Shown here: piece by piece, positions 44,131 through 56,045 of the stretch | Position numbering within the stretch: the first letter of the stretch is position 1 | Layout: each line of letters opens with the position of its first letter | NCBI RefSeq assembly: GCF_036323735.1 | Contig: NC_086032.1 | Location: 44,509,335 to 44,573,334 of the forward strand | Source of the DNA: Rattus norvegicus | Lineage: Eukaryota > Chordata > Mammalia > Rodentia > Muridae | Length of the DNA: 64,000 bases | Direction of reading: 5' to 3' | Translations under genes and position numbers: made by a program | The notes under the pieces: model-generated | Databases searched by the model: none | The model's input: only the letters and a program-made list of their open reading frames with translations | What the model was told of the DNA's origin: nothing

Positions 44131-44734
44131 CCCGCCCAGTTCCAGACTTGCCATTAGAAGGTGTGCCTCCGGGAGGGCTAGGAAATTGGAGAATGATTGG
44201 TGGCTAGGAGAGCAGGAGGATCGCCTTACTCTAGTAGTCTCCCATTGTCTTCCATCAAACATCACGCGCGCATTTGGTGCCCATACGCCTGGGATGCTAG
44301 TCTGACTGCACAGGCCAGTAGCAGTAAGGGAGAGGCAGGCAGGTCTCCGTGAGGCCAATCAGATCTACGTTAGTGAATTCCATACTAACTAGGGGTACAT
44401 AGTGAGATCCTGTCTGAAAATGTAAATTAAATTAGAGAATAGCAGAGGGGGAAAAAATCTTGACAAAGAAGAGCCAAGTGGGGAATAAATCACGACCAAA
44501 TTTATTCCAGCAAACCAGAAATGAGGTAACACTTGACGAAGACAGTTTATGTCAGAAGAGCACCCTGAAGGACAAGTTGTCACTTGAAGATGCTGAGTCA
44601 ACTGGATTTTTACACTAGAAAATGTAAAAGGAATGTCGACTCATCTTCCTGAAGTCATCACACACAAAACGAGAATTCCAGGTCAGCTGGGGGATGTACA
44701 CACTTGATTGGCCATGAGGGAGCACAAGCAAGAA
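44131..44734. other. intergenic stretch upstream of Pgm2
   Basis: Nothing recognised apart from the edge of the CpG island. Confidence 0.5.
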
Positions 44735-44890
44735 TGGTTCGAGCTGCACGAGGTGGTGCCTCTCTCACTCCTGTAGTCTCAACTATTGAGAGACTGAGGT
44801 GGGACCCTTGTGAGTTCTGATCCTGACCTGCGAAGTGAGTTCCAGGTCACAGGGCTACAGCATGAGACCTTGTCTCAACAAACAAATAAC
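44735..44890 (+). mobile_element. B1 SINE, diverged
   Basis: GAGGTGGTGCCTCTCTCACTCC ... GAGACCTTGTCTCAACAAAC. Confidence 0.7.
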
Positions 44891-44934
44891 CCTAAAAAGA
44901 AAGAACAACCAAGCAAGCAAACAAAAAGCAAAAC

Positions 44935-45113
44935 AGTTGAACACTGGCTGTTCTTCCAGAGCACCTAGGTTTGATTATCAGCACTCACTTGGCTGCTCAA
45001 GACCATCTGAAACTTCAGGGAATCCTGCATCCTTTTCAGACCTCCATTGTCACATATATCTATGCTTCACAGACATATATGCAGGCAAACCCCCCAAACA
45101 TTAAAAAATATAT
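44935..45113 (+). mobile_element. B3/B2-like SINE fragment
   Basis: CACTGGCTGTTCTTCCAGAGC, GGTTTGATTATCAGCACTC and a T/A-rich end. Confidence 0.65.
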
Positions 45114-45120
45114 TTAAAAA

Positions 45121-45330
45121 GTTTCTAGCAGCTTTAGTCACAAAAAGCTCCAATCAGGCACATCCAGATCACCGACAATAGAAAGGATAAATATATAGTG
45201 GTATATTCATACTAAAGAATATAAATGCATTATGGTTGCTCATAACGAGTTACTCAGCCCAATGAGAATGAAGGACTGTATACAACCTCATGGATGTAGT
45301 TCATAAACATCCCATAGAGTAAAAGAATTC
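45121..45330 (+). mobile_element. possible old L1 ORF2 3' fragment
   Basis: AGCAGCTTTAGTCACAAAAAG ... GTGGTATATTCATACTAAAG resembles an ancient L1 ORF2 end. Strongly diverged. Confidence 0.4.
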
Positions 45331-45367
45331 AGACCTCTGACAGACACTGGGTCTGACAGACAATAAG

Positions 45368-45832
45368 AAAAGCACTAGGTCCCAGGGACTAAACCACTAC
45401 CCAGAGACTATACACGGACTAACCCTGGACTCCAACTGCATAGGTAGCAGTGAATAGCCTTGTTGGGGCACCAGTGGAAGGGGAAGCCCTTGGTTCTGCC
45501 AAGGTTGGACCCCCAGTGTAAGGGATTGTTGGGGGGCAGTAATGGGGGGTGGGTGGGGAGGGAAACACCCATGTAGAAGGGGAGAGAGAGGGGATAGTGG
45601 GCTGATGGACAGGAAACCAGGAAAGGGAATAACATTTGAAATGTAAATAAGAGGGGTTGGGGATTTAGCTCAGTGGTAGAGCGCTTGCCTAGCAAGCACA
45701 AGGCCTTGGGTTTGGTTCCCAGCTCTGAAAAAAAGAAAAAAACAAAACAAAACAAAACAAAAAACCCAAAACCAGAAATGTAAATAAGAAATACCCAATT
45801 TAATAAAAATTGAAGAAAAAAAAAGCACTAGG
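45368..45832 (+). mobile_element. 5'-truncated L1 with target duplications, containing an ID
   Basis: L1 3' UTR sequence 45380-45820 (GGACTAAACCACTACCCAG ... AATTTAATAAAAATTG), bounded by AAAAGCACTAGG at 45368-45379 and 45821-45832. An ID splits it near its 3' end. Confidence 0.92.
45638..45789 (+). mobile_element. ID SINE nested in the L1 3' UTR
   Basis: Body 45653-45774 with duplication GAAATGTAAATAAGA (45638-45652 and 45775-45789). The tail has grown into an (AAAAC)n run. Confidence 0.95.
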
Positions 45833-46104
45833 AAAGAAAACAAATCAGTGTTTTCCAGAACTGGATATGGGGGTTCACTAGAAAGGTCACTGGGGTGAAG
45901 AGAAGGGATGGTTTTATAGTCACTGAGTTTGTGGCTGTCTGGATCTAGGTGCTCATCACAACTTAGAACCATGGCTGTCAGCTAAGTCATATCTCAGTTT
46001 TGAAACTACATTTATCTATGGAGTGTGTGTGCATGTGTCCGTTCTCTTCTTCCACCACATTGGTCCTAGGGATTGAATTCAAGTTGTCAGACTTGGTGGC
46101 AAGT

Positions 46105-46690
46105 GCCTTTTGTTGCAGGCTATTTAATCACACTCTGAACTCTGAGCTCATGTTGTTTACTGGAGAAACCTGTTTCTAGTTGTGGTATGACTGAGCCTCA
46201 GCACACACCTTCACACCTTTAATCCCTCCGGCTGGGATACACCCTTTGTACTCACCTTTAATCCCAAACAATGAAGGTAAAGTTCATTTATAGAAGGAAG
46301 CAACCCTGTTTGAAAGTGATGTCTAATTGAGTGGCAAAGTGACAGATCAGAGAAACATGTGAGAGAACAGAACAGAGAGGAAAGAGAGGCTACTTAAAAA
46401 AAAGCAACACAGAGAGGAGAGAGGGCAGTTTTAAAGAGACAGGTTACACAGAGAGAGAGAGAGAACAAGCTAGACACAGGGAAAGACAGTCAGAGAACGA
46501 GAAGGAGGATAGAGCTTAGTCAGCAGCAAGTCTCAGAGGCTGAAAACGTTCTAGGCCTAGATAAGAATGTACGGAGGCTAGAAGTTTCCAGGACTAGGCC
46601 TAGGCTAGTAGACAGAGGAAATAAGTATCAGAGACAACAATTACATTAGGCAAATAGAAGATACTTTTACAGACTTTACTTGGTGAGTCA
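46105..46690 (+). mobile_element. possible LTR-like rodent repeat
   Basis: Begins TGTTGCAGGCTATTTAATC, then long purine-rich sequence (46330-46520). I suspect an LTR, but see no clear end or duplication. Confidence 0.4.
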
Positions 46691-46824
46691 CCTCACTGTT
46701 TCATATCTCAATTTTTAAAAGTTAAAAAACTACAGAAGAATTAATCTATGGGCATTAGGAGACTGGTTATATTTGGGAAGGAGGAATTCTGTGTCTGCTC
46801 TGCCCTTCCTCCCTACTATGAAAG

Positions 46825-47270
46825 TTGATCAGGGCCTTGCTTGTGGTAGCCAAGCCCTTAGCCATGAGCTCTATCCCCAACCCCAACCCCTAATCTTCAC
46901 ATTTTTTCTTTTCTTTGAGACTGGGTTGCCAAAGCTTGTCTAAATTGGTCTTAAACTGGCTATAGTTGTAGCTAAAGCTGGCTTGAAATTTATGATCCTC
47001 CTGCCTCAGTAACTGAGATTATAGATATTTGCCAGCATCCCTTGCTTGGACCCATTCTCCTTTATGACCTGAATGGAGACAGTATAGATGCATTCACATA
47101 TGTTACTTGATAGTGCTACAATCCTTTTGTTGGTTGCTTGGTTAGGTTTTGGGTCTCCTGTAGCCCATACTCAACTCAATATGTAGTTAAGTACAGCCTT
47201 AAACACCTGGCACTCCAGTCTCTAACTCCTCAGTGCTGGGATTGTAGGCACACACCACCACACCTAGCTA
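46825..47270 (-). mobile_element. B4/B1 SINE fragments, reversed
   Basis: 46825-46890 ends in an ID-like ATGAGCTCTATCCCCAACCCC; 46910-47040 is reversed B1-like; 47144-47270 is another reversed B1 (CAGTGCTGGGATTGTAGGC). Confidence 0.7.
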
Positions 47271-47633
47271 CAGTTTTAAGAGTTGGGTGCTTTCCTTGTG
47301 TTCTTTGGAGCGTTAGATAAAAGAGCACACATTAGGAGTATGGTGTGTGTACAAAGGATCTAACACATAGTTACTAAGTTAGAGCAGAACTGGCAGGGAA
47401 GTGAGGGAAGGCCTGAGGGCAAGGATTAACAGAGGCCTCTGGGGCTTCCTTGAGTACTCCAAGCTAATATAGAGACAAGAAAGGGGATGTGGCTGACCTT
47501 GGGCATGGCAGCCTGGCAAATGCATTTTAAACAGAAAATGATCCTGTCTGTGACCCAAAAGGCTGAGGGGTGGAAACAAACAGAGAAAAGGAGAAGGATG
47601 CTGTCTCAGCTATGGCTGAATGTATACTGGAGA

Positions 47634-47638
47634 ATATA

Positions 47639-47677
<39 letters not shown>
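47634..47677. repeat. (AT)n microsatellite
   Basis: AT units with one CA interruption. Confidence 0.95.
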
Positions 47678-48044
47678 TACACATACATGATATTTATAAA
47701 CAAATAAAGGGTTTCTTTCACTAGTGGACCTGGAAACCAAGAAGACCATAATCATAAACTTTTGAGAAGCGTATTGAAACCATAGCAAGAAGTTGTCTTT
47801 GCTTTCCCTTCTGTCAGTTCTAGTATCTCCTTTCCCTGCACCAGCCACGCTGTGACAGCAGTTGTAAGGGACAGAGTCAGACCTAGTTGGTCTCACTCAC
47901 TTTTGTTTGTCTTTCAAATGCCACAGCACAGTTCATGCCCTGTCTGTGAACTTTGCTGCCTTAAGCCAAGATGGGGCTGAGGTGCTTCCCAATAATGAAA
48001 GTTCAATGCATCGGAGCTCATATTGACCAGTTCGTGATGGGCAA

Positions 48045-48250
48045 TGTGCTGGCTAATTTGATGTCTACCTGACACAGGTTAGAATCATCTGAAAGGAGGG
48101 AACCCCAACTGAGAAAACGCCTCTATAAGATCAGCTATGGCAAATCCGCAGAGCATTTTCTTAATTCGTGATTGATTGGTGAGGGCTTAGCCCATTATGG
48201 ATAGGACTACCCCTGGTCTGATAGTCCTTGGTTCTGTAAGAAAGCATTCC
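48045..48250 (+). mobile_element. 5' part of an LTR-like rodent repeat
   Basis: TGTGCTGGCTAATTTGATGTC ... GGTTCTGTAAGAAAGCATTCC. Complementary piece of the family seen at 1-284 and, reversed and more complete, at 61939-62337. Confidence 0.6.
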
Positions 48251-48659
48251 TAAACAAACATCTAATCCCCTGTGACATCAACTCATTTAAGTTATGTTAT
48301 AGGAGGAGGTTCCATGAACTCTGGTAGCCTGTTTGTATGTGACAGTAGCTGCCCTCCATGATAAATAAATACCGCCCATTTTTGACATGGATATCAGGAG
48401 GAGATTCTCTGAATGATTTTACTTGTTTGCCATGTTCCCTGCTGCCTAAGAGCTGTTTCTCATGTGAATATCCTGATGTCCTTGGAAGCGTCCCAGCATG
48501 TCCCAATCCTTAGCCCTTTCTAATGGATTTGTATCCATCTCAGGCACTGTTTTTCTAAAGTTCTTTAGTATGAGAAATTTTAAATGTTTGCTCACTTTGA
48601 TCCCTGGTAACTCTCATGTAGACACAGAATGATTATTTCGTGGCCAATCTTGCCTTATT

Positions 48660-49090
48660 CACTGTAGGTTTATGTCATTATGCAGGTGAAGGCAGGTACA
48701 GATAGAACGAAGCTTGTCATTGGATGAGAAGGAAGAATGGGTGGGAGAAAAGTTTTAGAGAGGCAGAGGAGGCCGGAACAAGAAAAAGCAGCTGAGAGAA
48801 CATGGCGGCAGATGTTAAGATTCTTCTCTGTGCATAGTTACAGGTTGTTACGACTATTCTTAAGGGAGAGGTGTATTCTGGATTTTGTGTTGTCTAGATG
48901 GGCAAATTAGATCTTATCAATTGGAGCAGAGGATATTGTGTGATGTGTTCTTTCATGTGACGACTTAGTTGAGTTCAAGAGAGTGTATGGTAGCAGGACG
49001 TTCCAGGCCACCACAGAATTGGGATGCATATTCCTGGCATGGTGGAAACCAGCCAAGAGAGCTGTGGGGCGCTCTGACAGGGTGTCACAT
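48660..49090 (+). mobile_element. LTR-like repeat, family J copy 1
   Basis: Shares AGGTTTATGTCATTATGCAGG, GTGAAGGCAGGTA, CATTGGATGAGAAGGAAG and TTACAGGTTGTTA with 60300-60890, and with 62930-63370 on the opposite strand. Family name not recalled. Confidence 0.65.
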
Positions 49091-50026
49091 TGGAATAGCT
49101 CTCAGACAGCAGGTCAGAAAGTAGATGGGGACAGTGTGGAGCTGCTGAGATAAATTAGTGCTGGAGCTGGAACTAGCACAACCTGGCAGTGTGGGTGGGA
49201 ACTGTCTGCCCTTTTCTCTATTTTACCGCAATAATTCACTTACTGCCTTCCTCCCAAGCTACTGAAAAAGTTCCAGATATTGTATCATTTGTCTACAGAT
49301 ATATCTGCTTATATCTTTCTGAAACCTAAAGTCATTTCAAAGTGACCATAGCATAGTGATTTCATCTAAACATTTAAAAATCAAACATTATTCTCCAATG
49401 TCACTGTCCATTAAGTGTCCACATTTCTATCCTGTCTTGCCTTTGTTTTGTTTTCAGTTTGCTGGAATTAGGAGCCAAGGAAGCTTCCCATTGGTTGATG
49501 CTCTTTCAAGTCTCCTTCAGTCTATAGGTACAGCCTTGGTTTCCTGCTGTTTGCCTGTGAAGGAGCAGAGTCCCTTGTCCTGCAGCCTGAATTTTGCCGA
49601 TTGCCTCTGGGGTGTTCTTTGACCTATTTCTCTCTTTCCTTCCTCTCCTGTAAATTTGTTTGTTATAATATTCTGCTTATGGGAGAGATCCTTCCTCACT
49701 GAACTGTGAACTCTCTGAGAACAGAAACAGTGTCGTATTTATCTTTGTCTTCTTAGAATCCAGCACTGTAAGTCTTCAATGAATACATTTAAAAATGAGG
49801 AAATACTGCAGCTGTTTGTATTTTCCTCAGTTCAGAACATGGAAGACTATAGGTTGCTGGTGATGAGTTCTTAGCTCCTCCCTTTCTTTTCTGGGGACAA
49901 CAGGCAATGTTATTTTTTGTTTCTTTATTTCTCAAGTAGAAGTAATAATCGTGTATTAGTCAGAGTTCTCTGGAGAGACAGAACCAGTAATCCCCACCTC
50001 CCAACCCCGTGTGTGCATTCGTGAGT

Positions 50027-50029
<3 letters not shown>

Positions 50030-50071
<42 letters not shown>
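50030..50071. repeat. (GA)n microsatellite
   Basis: About 20 uninterrupted GA units. Confidence 0.95.
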
Positions 50072-50072
<1 letters not shown>

Positions 50073-50208
50073 CGTGAATGCATGTGCAAACATATCTGTG
50101 TGTTTGTAAATGGACTTCCTATATTGATTCCCACAACAGGAAGCTGGGTAGTCCAACAATGGCTTCCATGCTGGAAAGGCAGAAAATTCAATAATTATTC
50201 TGTCTAAG

Positions 50209-50419
50209 AAGCTGGAACACTAGGCTGGAGAGATGGCTCAGTGGTTAAGAGCACTGACTGCTCTTCCAGAGATCCTGAGTTCAATCCCCAGCAACCACAT
50301 GGTGGCTCACAACCATCTGTAATGAGATCTGATGCCCTCTTCTGGTGTGTCTGAAGACAGCTACAGTGTACTCACATATATAAAATAAATCTAAAAAAAA
50401 AAAAAAAAGCTGGAACACT
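50209..50419 (+). mobile_element. B2 SINE with target duplications
   Basis: Body 50222-50406, near consensus by eye, with A box GGCTCAGTGGTTAAGAGC, B box GAGTTCAATCCCC and AAAATAAATC before an A run. AAGCTGGAACACT flanks it at 50209-50221 and 50407-50419. Confidence 0.96.
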
Positions 50420-50795
50420 GAATAATGGGGACTAGCAATGCATCCCTACTCTAAGGCTGAAGGCTTGCAAGCTCCCTGCAGAGCTGCCCTCTTGAGGCTT
50501 CATGGAAATACTGAAAAGAGTGCAGTTTCCATGGTGATGGCCGCATCAATAGACAGATTGGAGAAGGAGCTTTCACATGCTTCAGTCTCTTCTAGATTTA
50601 TTCCATCTGGTTCTCCAGCCTGCTGGATGGTGGGTGCTGTCAGCATTCAAGGCAGGTCCTTCCCCCTCAGTCATTCTTCCATATGCCAATCCTGTCTGGG
50701 AAGGCATTCACAAACATATCAGAAGCATTCTTGACCAATCCTCTGGCATCTCTCCAGCCAATGGAGTTGACAGTCAAGACTAACCTTATCATCTG

Positions 50796-51860
50796 TTTGT
50801 CCCCAAAGCTATTTCCTTATATCATAGTTAACCTTCAAATAGACAATAACAAGGTCATAATTACTCTGTGGTATAACCAGGACAGTTGAAAACATTATAC
50901 CTTCTCCAGAATAAGTTACAGTGGTTTGATGAATGCCTACTCTTCTTTTGATATGGATGCACTGGACCATCATGGCCCAGGGTTACTGAGGAAGTGTTGA
51001 GGAAGTTTCAACCTCAGATACCTCAAATATGAGGATGACAGGAGTTGGCTACCTCTCCACTCCCAACCAGGCTCCATAAAGTCCACTCCCCCACCATCCA
51101 CCCTAGAAAGAATTGATTAGCCAGCTGTCAGGCTTCACTCCTTATCTGATCTTTAAGGACCTCTCACCTCCCCCTGGACCCTACAAGCCCTGAGTCTGCA
51201 GATGAATCATCTTCCAACATCCCTGCTCTGCCAATGGTATATATAAAGCCTTGGCCCATAGACCCTGCCCACCTCCCCAGGGACATATATGTAACAATAT
51301 ACCTCTGACCTTATGTTATAAGATAAAGAAATAGGAAAAAAAGGATATCTGCATAGTGTATGTGTATAAACAGTTTTAACAAAATGAAAAGAAACATTCA
51401 TGACAGTTATAACCTCTGATTCTGTGACTGGCCACATGGCCACAACTGGAATTTATATCTATCTTTTATACTACCCATTCTGGGTCTTCCTGCCTTCCAT
51501 GGCACCTTAGTTGGCCTTGGTGCCTTACCTGGATACGTGATCTGCACCTTCATTCCTGATAGCTCTGAGCCATTTGTCTTTTTGCCTGGGTTGGGTTTGT
51601 GTAGTTTCTTATGGATGGTCATAATAGGATACAGAACAGAATGCCTGATAGTGGCAATGTTCCTGGTTTATCTGTTTATTTTACTTGTATTTAACGTCCT
51701 GGGATTCAAACCCAAGGTTTTATGAGTGCTAGGAAAGGGCTCTACCAAGCTGTATCTCCATTGTTGCTGCACTTTTAAACCACTTTTATATTTGTAGGGA
51801 CATATATATATACGTATTCCTGCCCTGGCCACTGGTACAGGACCATAGCCATCTCCCAGA
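50796..51860. other. intergenic stretch without a gene
   Basis: Only a weak reversed ID/B4-like piece (about 51700-51765, GAGTGCTAGGAAAGGGCTCTACC) is noted. Confidence 0.5.
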
Positions 51861-51861
51861 C

Positions 51862-52203
51862 TGCAGTGGTTTGAATATGCTCAGACCAGGGAGTGGCACT
51901 ATTAGGGGGTTTGGCCTTGTTGGGGTATGTGTGGACTTGTTGTAGGAAGTGTGTCACTGTAGGCATGGACTTTAAGATCCTCATCCTAACTGCCTGGAAG
52001 CCAGTCTTCTTTCTAATGGCCTTCAGATGAAGATGTAGAACTCTCAGCTTCTTCTGCACCATGTTTGCTTGGATGCTGCCATGCTCCCATCTTGCATATA
52101 CTAGACTGAAGCTCTGTAATCTAACCCCAACAGAATGTTGTCCTTATAAGAATTGCTTTGGTCATGATGTCTGTTCACAGTAGTAAAACCCTAACTAAGA
52201 CAC
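51862..52203 (+). mobile_element. LTR-like repeat (MaLR type)
   Basis: TGCAGTGGTTTGAATATGCTC ... AAACCCTAACTAAGACA, same family as 10958-11270. Confidence 0.7.
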
Positions 52204-52287
52204 AACTCTTAACCATTTTTTTAGAATATACTTATTTTACTTAAAAAAAAACCCACAAACAAGCAAGCAAGCAAACAAACAAATAAC

Positions 52288-52432
52288 CTAGCTGGCCATG
52301 GTGGTGCATGCCTTTAGTATGAAGAGAGGCAAAGGCAGGCGGATCTCTGAGTTTGAGTTTCAGGATCAGTCTGGTCTACAAGATGAGTTCCAGGACAGAC
52401 ATGATACACAGAGAAACCACGTCTTAGAAAAC
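52288..52432 (+). mobile_element. B1 SINE
   Basis: CTAGCTGGCCATGGTGGTGC ... CACAGAGAAACCACGTCTTAG; complete B1 length but diverged. Confidence 0.85.
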
Positions 52433-52858
52433 AAACAAAAACTACTAAGAAGCACATGCTGTGTTCAACAGACAACAACATCACCGAGCTCATGTTGCCT
52501 GAGTCACTAGAATTCATCATTTCTCCCTATATATCATTTCATCTCCCATGGTTTTATTCATCATGGCCTAACAGCAAAAGACCTATGTTCTCACACACAT
52601 TTGTGTACACTTACTCTTGAAAGCCACACATACATGCACTCATACAGCTGTTCTGTGTAGGTTGTGTAAGAAAAATGTTTGTTCAGTGATGAAATTGCTT
52701 TGGAACACATTTTCAACACACAGCTGGTCATGAAGTGATGAGGTCTGGCTGTGCTCAGAGAGCATGACTCACGACACATGGTCGATCCTCAAGTGGTGTC
52801 TTGAATATTTGTTTATGTCTTAAATAGAAGTGCTTGTAAGTTAATATAATTTAACTTT

Positions 52859-52921
52859 TAAAAGTGCTTTTAGATCGCTTCTCGGCCTTTTGGCTAAGAT
52901 CAAGTGTAAAAGTGCTTTTAG
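52859..52921 (+). pseudogene. 3'-truncated U2 snRNA retro-insertion
   Basis: 52874-52908 reproduces the first 35 bases of U2 snRNA, starting ATCGCTTCTCGGCC and ending CAAGTGTA, then stops. The 15-base direct repeat TAAAAGTGCTTTTAG flanks it at 52859-52873 and 52907-52921. The last TA of the U2 part overlaps the second repeat. There is no poly(A). The Sm site and later stem-loops are absent, so no functional snRNA can be made. Confidence 0.95.
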
Positions 52922-52929
52922 TGTTTTGG

Positions 52930-53115
52930 GTTTTTTGTTTGTTATTTTTGTTGAGATAGAGTCTCATGTAGCCCAGGCTGGCCTCAAATTCATTTATAGG
53001 CTGAGGATCACCTTAAATAGCTGATCCTCTTACCTCTAACCCCAGCTTAGAGGGTTCTGAGTTTCAAACACAGGCCCTCTTGTATGGTAGACACTCACTT
53101 CTACCACCTGAGCCA
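52930..53115 (-). mobile_element. B1/B4-like SINE fragment, reversed
   Basis: GAGATAGAGTCTCATGTAGCCC then diverged sequence and GTAGACACTCACTTCTACCACC, a reversed tRNA-like half. Confidence 0.55.
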
Positions 53116-54012
53116 CATCTGCCAGTTGGCGTTTTGAAGATAGTATCTCACTGTATTATTTAGGGTAGCCTTGAACTCACTGCAATCATCCAAACTCCAT
53201 CTACTGAGTGCTGTGATTCTTGGTATATGTTTCGTGAAATATTACAAAAAAGCAACCCATGCTAGCACTGGCTATGCTCTAGTAATGCAGTTTCCCCACC
53301 CCCAAGGTCCCCTAGGTCCAGTGACTGCCCAACTCACGGCCATTCTCTTGCTGAAGATCTTGCTCATATTCCCAGCCATCTACCCACCGTACAAATCACT
53401 GTAACTGGGTAAAATCAAAACTCTAGAGGCTTGTAATTTATCAGTCAGATTTATATCAGTAAATTCTCAACCCACAAGACGCCCACACAATGAACTCAGA
53501 GCTGATTGATACTGATATAAGCTGCCCACCTAGATGGGACAAATTGTCCTGATTATTCCATCCATTCTGTGATAATCATAGCTACCTGTGGCTATTCAAA
53601 GCCATGCAGATCTGGGTCATCCTTCTCTTCCTCCATCTTCCTTCCTTCTCTCTCCCTGTGTGTCCCTATCTGTCTCTAAAACTCTCAGTCTGCCTTCTCT
53701 ATCCACTGCCCAATCACAGGCTCTTGCCTTATCTTGTGCCTGCTCTCACCTGATGTAGACAGCAATCCACGGGCATAGACCACCACGCCTGGATTAATTT
53801 ACCTTTTAGTAATGACTGACCTGCAAAATCCCCAAACTGTGTTAGTGCGTGCTCAGGAAAAAGGAGAAGCCGCCAGCAGCATAGCCTGACCCTCATGAAC
53901 ACTCTATCCAAAAGGGGCCTTCACCAGTTTCTTTTCTATTTATTTTTTTCTTCTAAGCAAGTTGATCATTCTGTGTCACAGTGTTAAAATTTTCCTTACT
54001 AAAATTATAGCT
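53116..54012. other. intergenic stretch without a recognised feature
   Basis: A weak B1-like piece at 53143-53225; otherwise nothing recognised. Confidence 0.5.
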
Positions 54013-54196
54013 GTTGGGTTAGAGATATGGCTCAGTGGCTAACAGCACTTGCTGTCCTTGCAGAGAACCCCAGTTCAGTTTCTAGCATCCACACTGGGGA
54101 GCCCATAATTACCTGTAACTCCATCTTGAGAAGATCTTCTAATATCCTCTTTTGGCCTCTGTGGTACATGCACTCATGTTCATACAAACATACACA

Positions 54197-54244
<48 letters not shown>

Positions 54245-54290
54245 TACACATACACACTGAAATTTAAAATATTTAACAAATTAAATAAAT
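54013..54290 (+). mobile_element. B3-type SINE with (CA)n tail
   Basis: GGGTTAGAGATATGGCTCAGTG, CAGTTCAGTTTCTAGCATCC, then a CA run at about 54199-54240 and AAATAAATAAAAC. Confidence 0.75.
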
Positions 54291-54851
54291 AAAACAAAGC
54301 TATTATGTATCATCCCTCTTTTCTGTGTCTTGGGTATATAGAGCATACTAAGTTCATTATAGATATTACTTATCAGTTATTATAGATTATCAGTTATAGA
54401 TAATCGATCGATGTTTAATGAAGAAATAATCAATGGACCATTTAAGGTTTATGAAGAAGAAGTCAAAACATAATAATATACAGGTTTAAGTGTTACATGA
54501 TTTTTTCTACAGGAACTAATAAGTCAAACTATCTGACCATAACAAAGGAAAATGACACTGTTAACATTGTGCTCCGGTGACCTAGCTCCAAGGCTGGTGA
54601 GAGTTAATCCTATGGTGGTAGACCCTTGTTAGCATTTATCACTGGCAAGATCCAAACTACAGCAACAGTGGGAGCTTCTGCAGCAGGCTCACATGCCGTT
54701 GCCTTGCCAGTGAAAATGAAAACTATCAATTATTTATATCCTTTTTCATGACATTCTTCAAGCTGACTCGTTTTCTCTCATTGCTCATTTTAATAATGTC
54801 CTGCCTTTTAACTTCCTCTAGGCTTTTCTGTTATTAAAATGTAACAACTTG

Positions 54852-54935
54852 TGGCTGGGGATGTAGCTCAGGGCTAGGGCCTGTCTAGTGTGCACAGACC
54901 CTGAGTTTGATCTCCAGAGCTTAAAAGAAAGAGAA
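54852..54935 (+). mobile_element. ID/B4-like tRNA-derived SINE
   Basis: GTGGCTGGGGATGTAGCTCAGG ... GAGTTTGATCTCCAG and an A-rich end; diverged. Confidence 0.65.
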
Positions 54936-55585
54936 AAATTAACTCACCTTGTCTGCTCTGTGTCTCTGCATAGGCATTTCCCTTCTCTTCTCTTTCTTCC
55001 CAATGAACCCATTGACAGCATCCCCCTGCCTCACTGGTGCCTGCTAGTCCCAACCATCACAAGGCAGGAGCCACTCTCTCAGCAGAGGAGTAGTGCCTGG
55101 GTCAGGATTACTGAGTCTTTTTGTCTCAGGAAACCCTATATCTGAAAAGCACTAAGGATTTATGAACTCTGAAAGGCACTTTTGGCAAACTGCTAAGAGT
55201 CAGTGTTGACTCGGAGTGCTACCCCAGCCCTGTGAGAACATGGGGAAAATCAGGGGTGGACACTGAAAGCCTCCAAACCAGGAGCATCTGACCTGCAGCC
55301 CACAGGTTGAATTACATTCACTACCATTATATTGCAATGCCAAAAGACTGGACATCACTGCTCCAAAGTGTTTTTTAAAATTCAGCCCTACAAATTGCTG
55401 AAGAATCTTGGCAGATTATAGGCGATATTGATTAGTATTGATAAATATCACTTCAAATGGAGCAGGTGGTTCAGTGTGGCCTCCCTCCACATCAAAATGA
55501 CTTTAATTCTTCTCTCCTGCTTCTGTGTCCATAAAGAATTCAGTTTCTGCTTCATGAAACTAACAGTATTAAGAAGGAGATATGG
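54936..55585. other. intergenic stretch without a recognised feature
   Basis: Nothing recognised. Confidence 0.45.
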
Positions 55586-55589
55586 CTAG

Positions 55590-56045
55590 ACTATTGAAGG
55601 AAACTCTGGCCTCCAATGAAATTGTGTATGAAGTTGGAGAAAGGGTTCGGTGGTTGCTGCTCTTCCAGGTACTCAAGTTTCATTTTCCACGATCTGTCCA
55701 AGGCAGCTCCCATCTACCCACAACTCCAGCTCTGGCATCTTCAAACACAGGTGACAATTTATTAGGTTAATCTCAAATTTGCCAAACTTGCTTTGCATTG
55801 GAAAACAACCTTGAACTCCTGATCCTCCTGTTTCCACTTCCCAAATGTTGGGATTACAGGTAAATGATATCCAGTTTTAACCTTAAGGCTCTTTTAGTGG
55901 GGATGGGGAGGAATGAGATGGATGTGTACTTTGTAACCGGGGCTGCTCTCTAACTCGTTAAGTAGACCAGGCTGTGGCCTTGAATTCCTGAGATCTACCT
56001 GCTTCTCCCTTTTAAGTGCTGAGATCAAAGGCATGCCTAGCAGCC
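55590..56045. mobile_element. SINE fragments: B3-like forward and two B1 reversed
   Basis: 55635-55760 resembles a B3 (TGGTTGCTGCTCTTCCAGG). 55805-55865 and 55925-56040 are reversed B1 pieces (AATGTTGGGATTACAGG and GAGATCTACCTGCTTCTCCC). Confidence 0.6.

Larger units (their letters stand above)
49953..50795 (-). mobile_element. LTR-like repeat, reversed, holding a GA array and a B2
   Basis: Begins GTATTAGTCAGAGTTCTCTGG, the reverse of the CTAGAGAACCCTGACTAATAC end of the repeat at 57665-58200, and reaches GTTGACAGTCAAGACTAACC. Interrupted by (GA)n at 50030-50070 and a B2 at 50222-50406. Confidence 0.6.

Noticed and set aside
43640..44305. 221-codon plus-strand open frame over the CpG island, possible divergent gene
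   Set aside because: It is antisense to Pgm2 exon 1 in GC-rich DNA, has no recognisable domain and no downstream exons. A divergent non-coding RNA cannot be excluded.
52874..52908. Functional U2 snRNA gene
   Set aside because: Only the first 35 bases are present; the Sm site and 3' stem-loops are absent and no snRNA promoter element is seen upstream.
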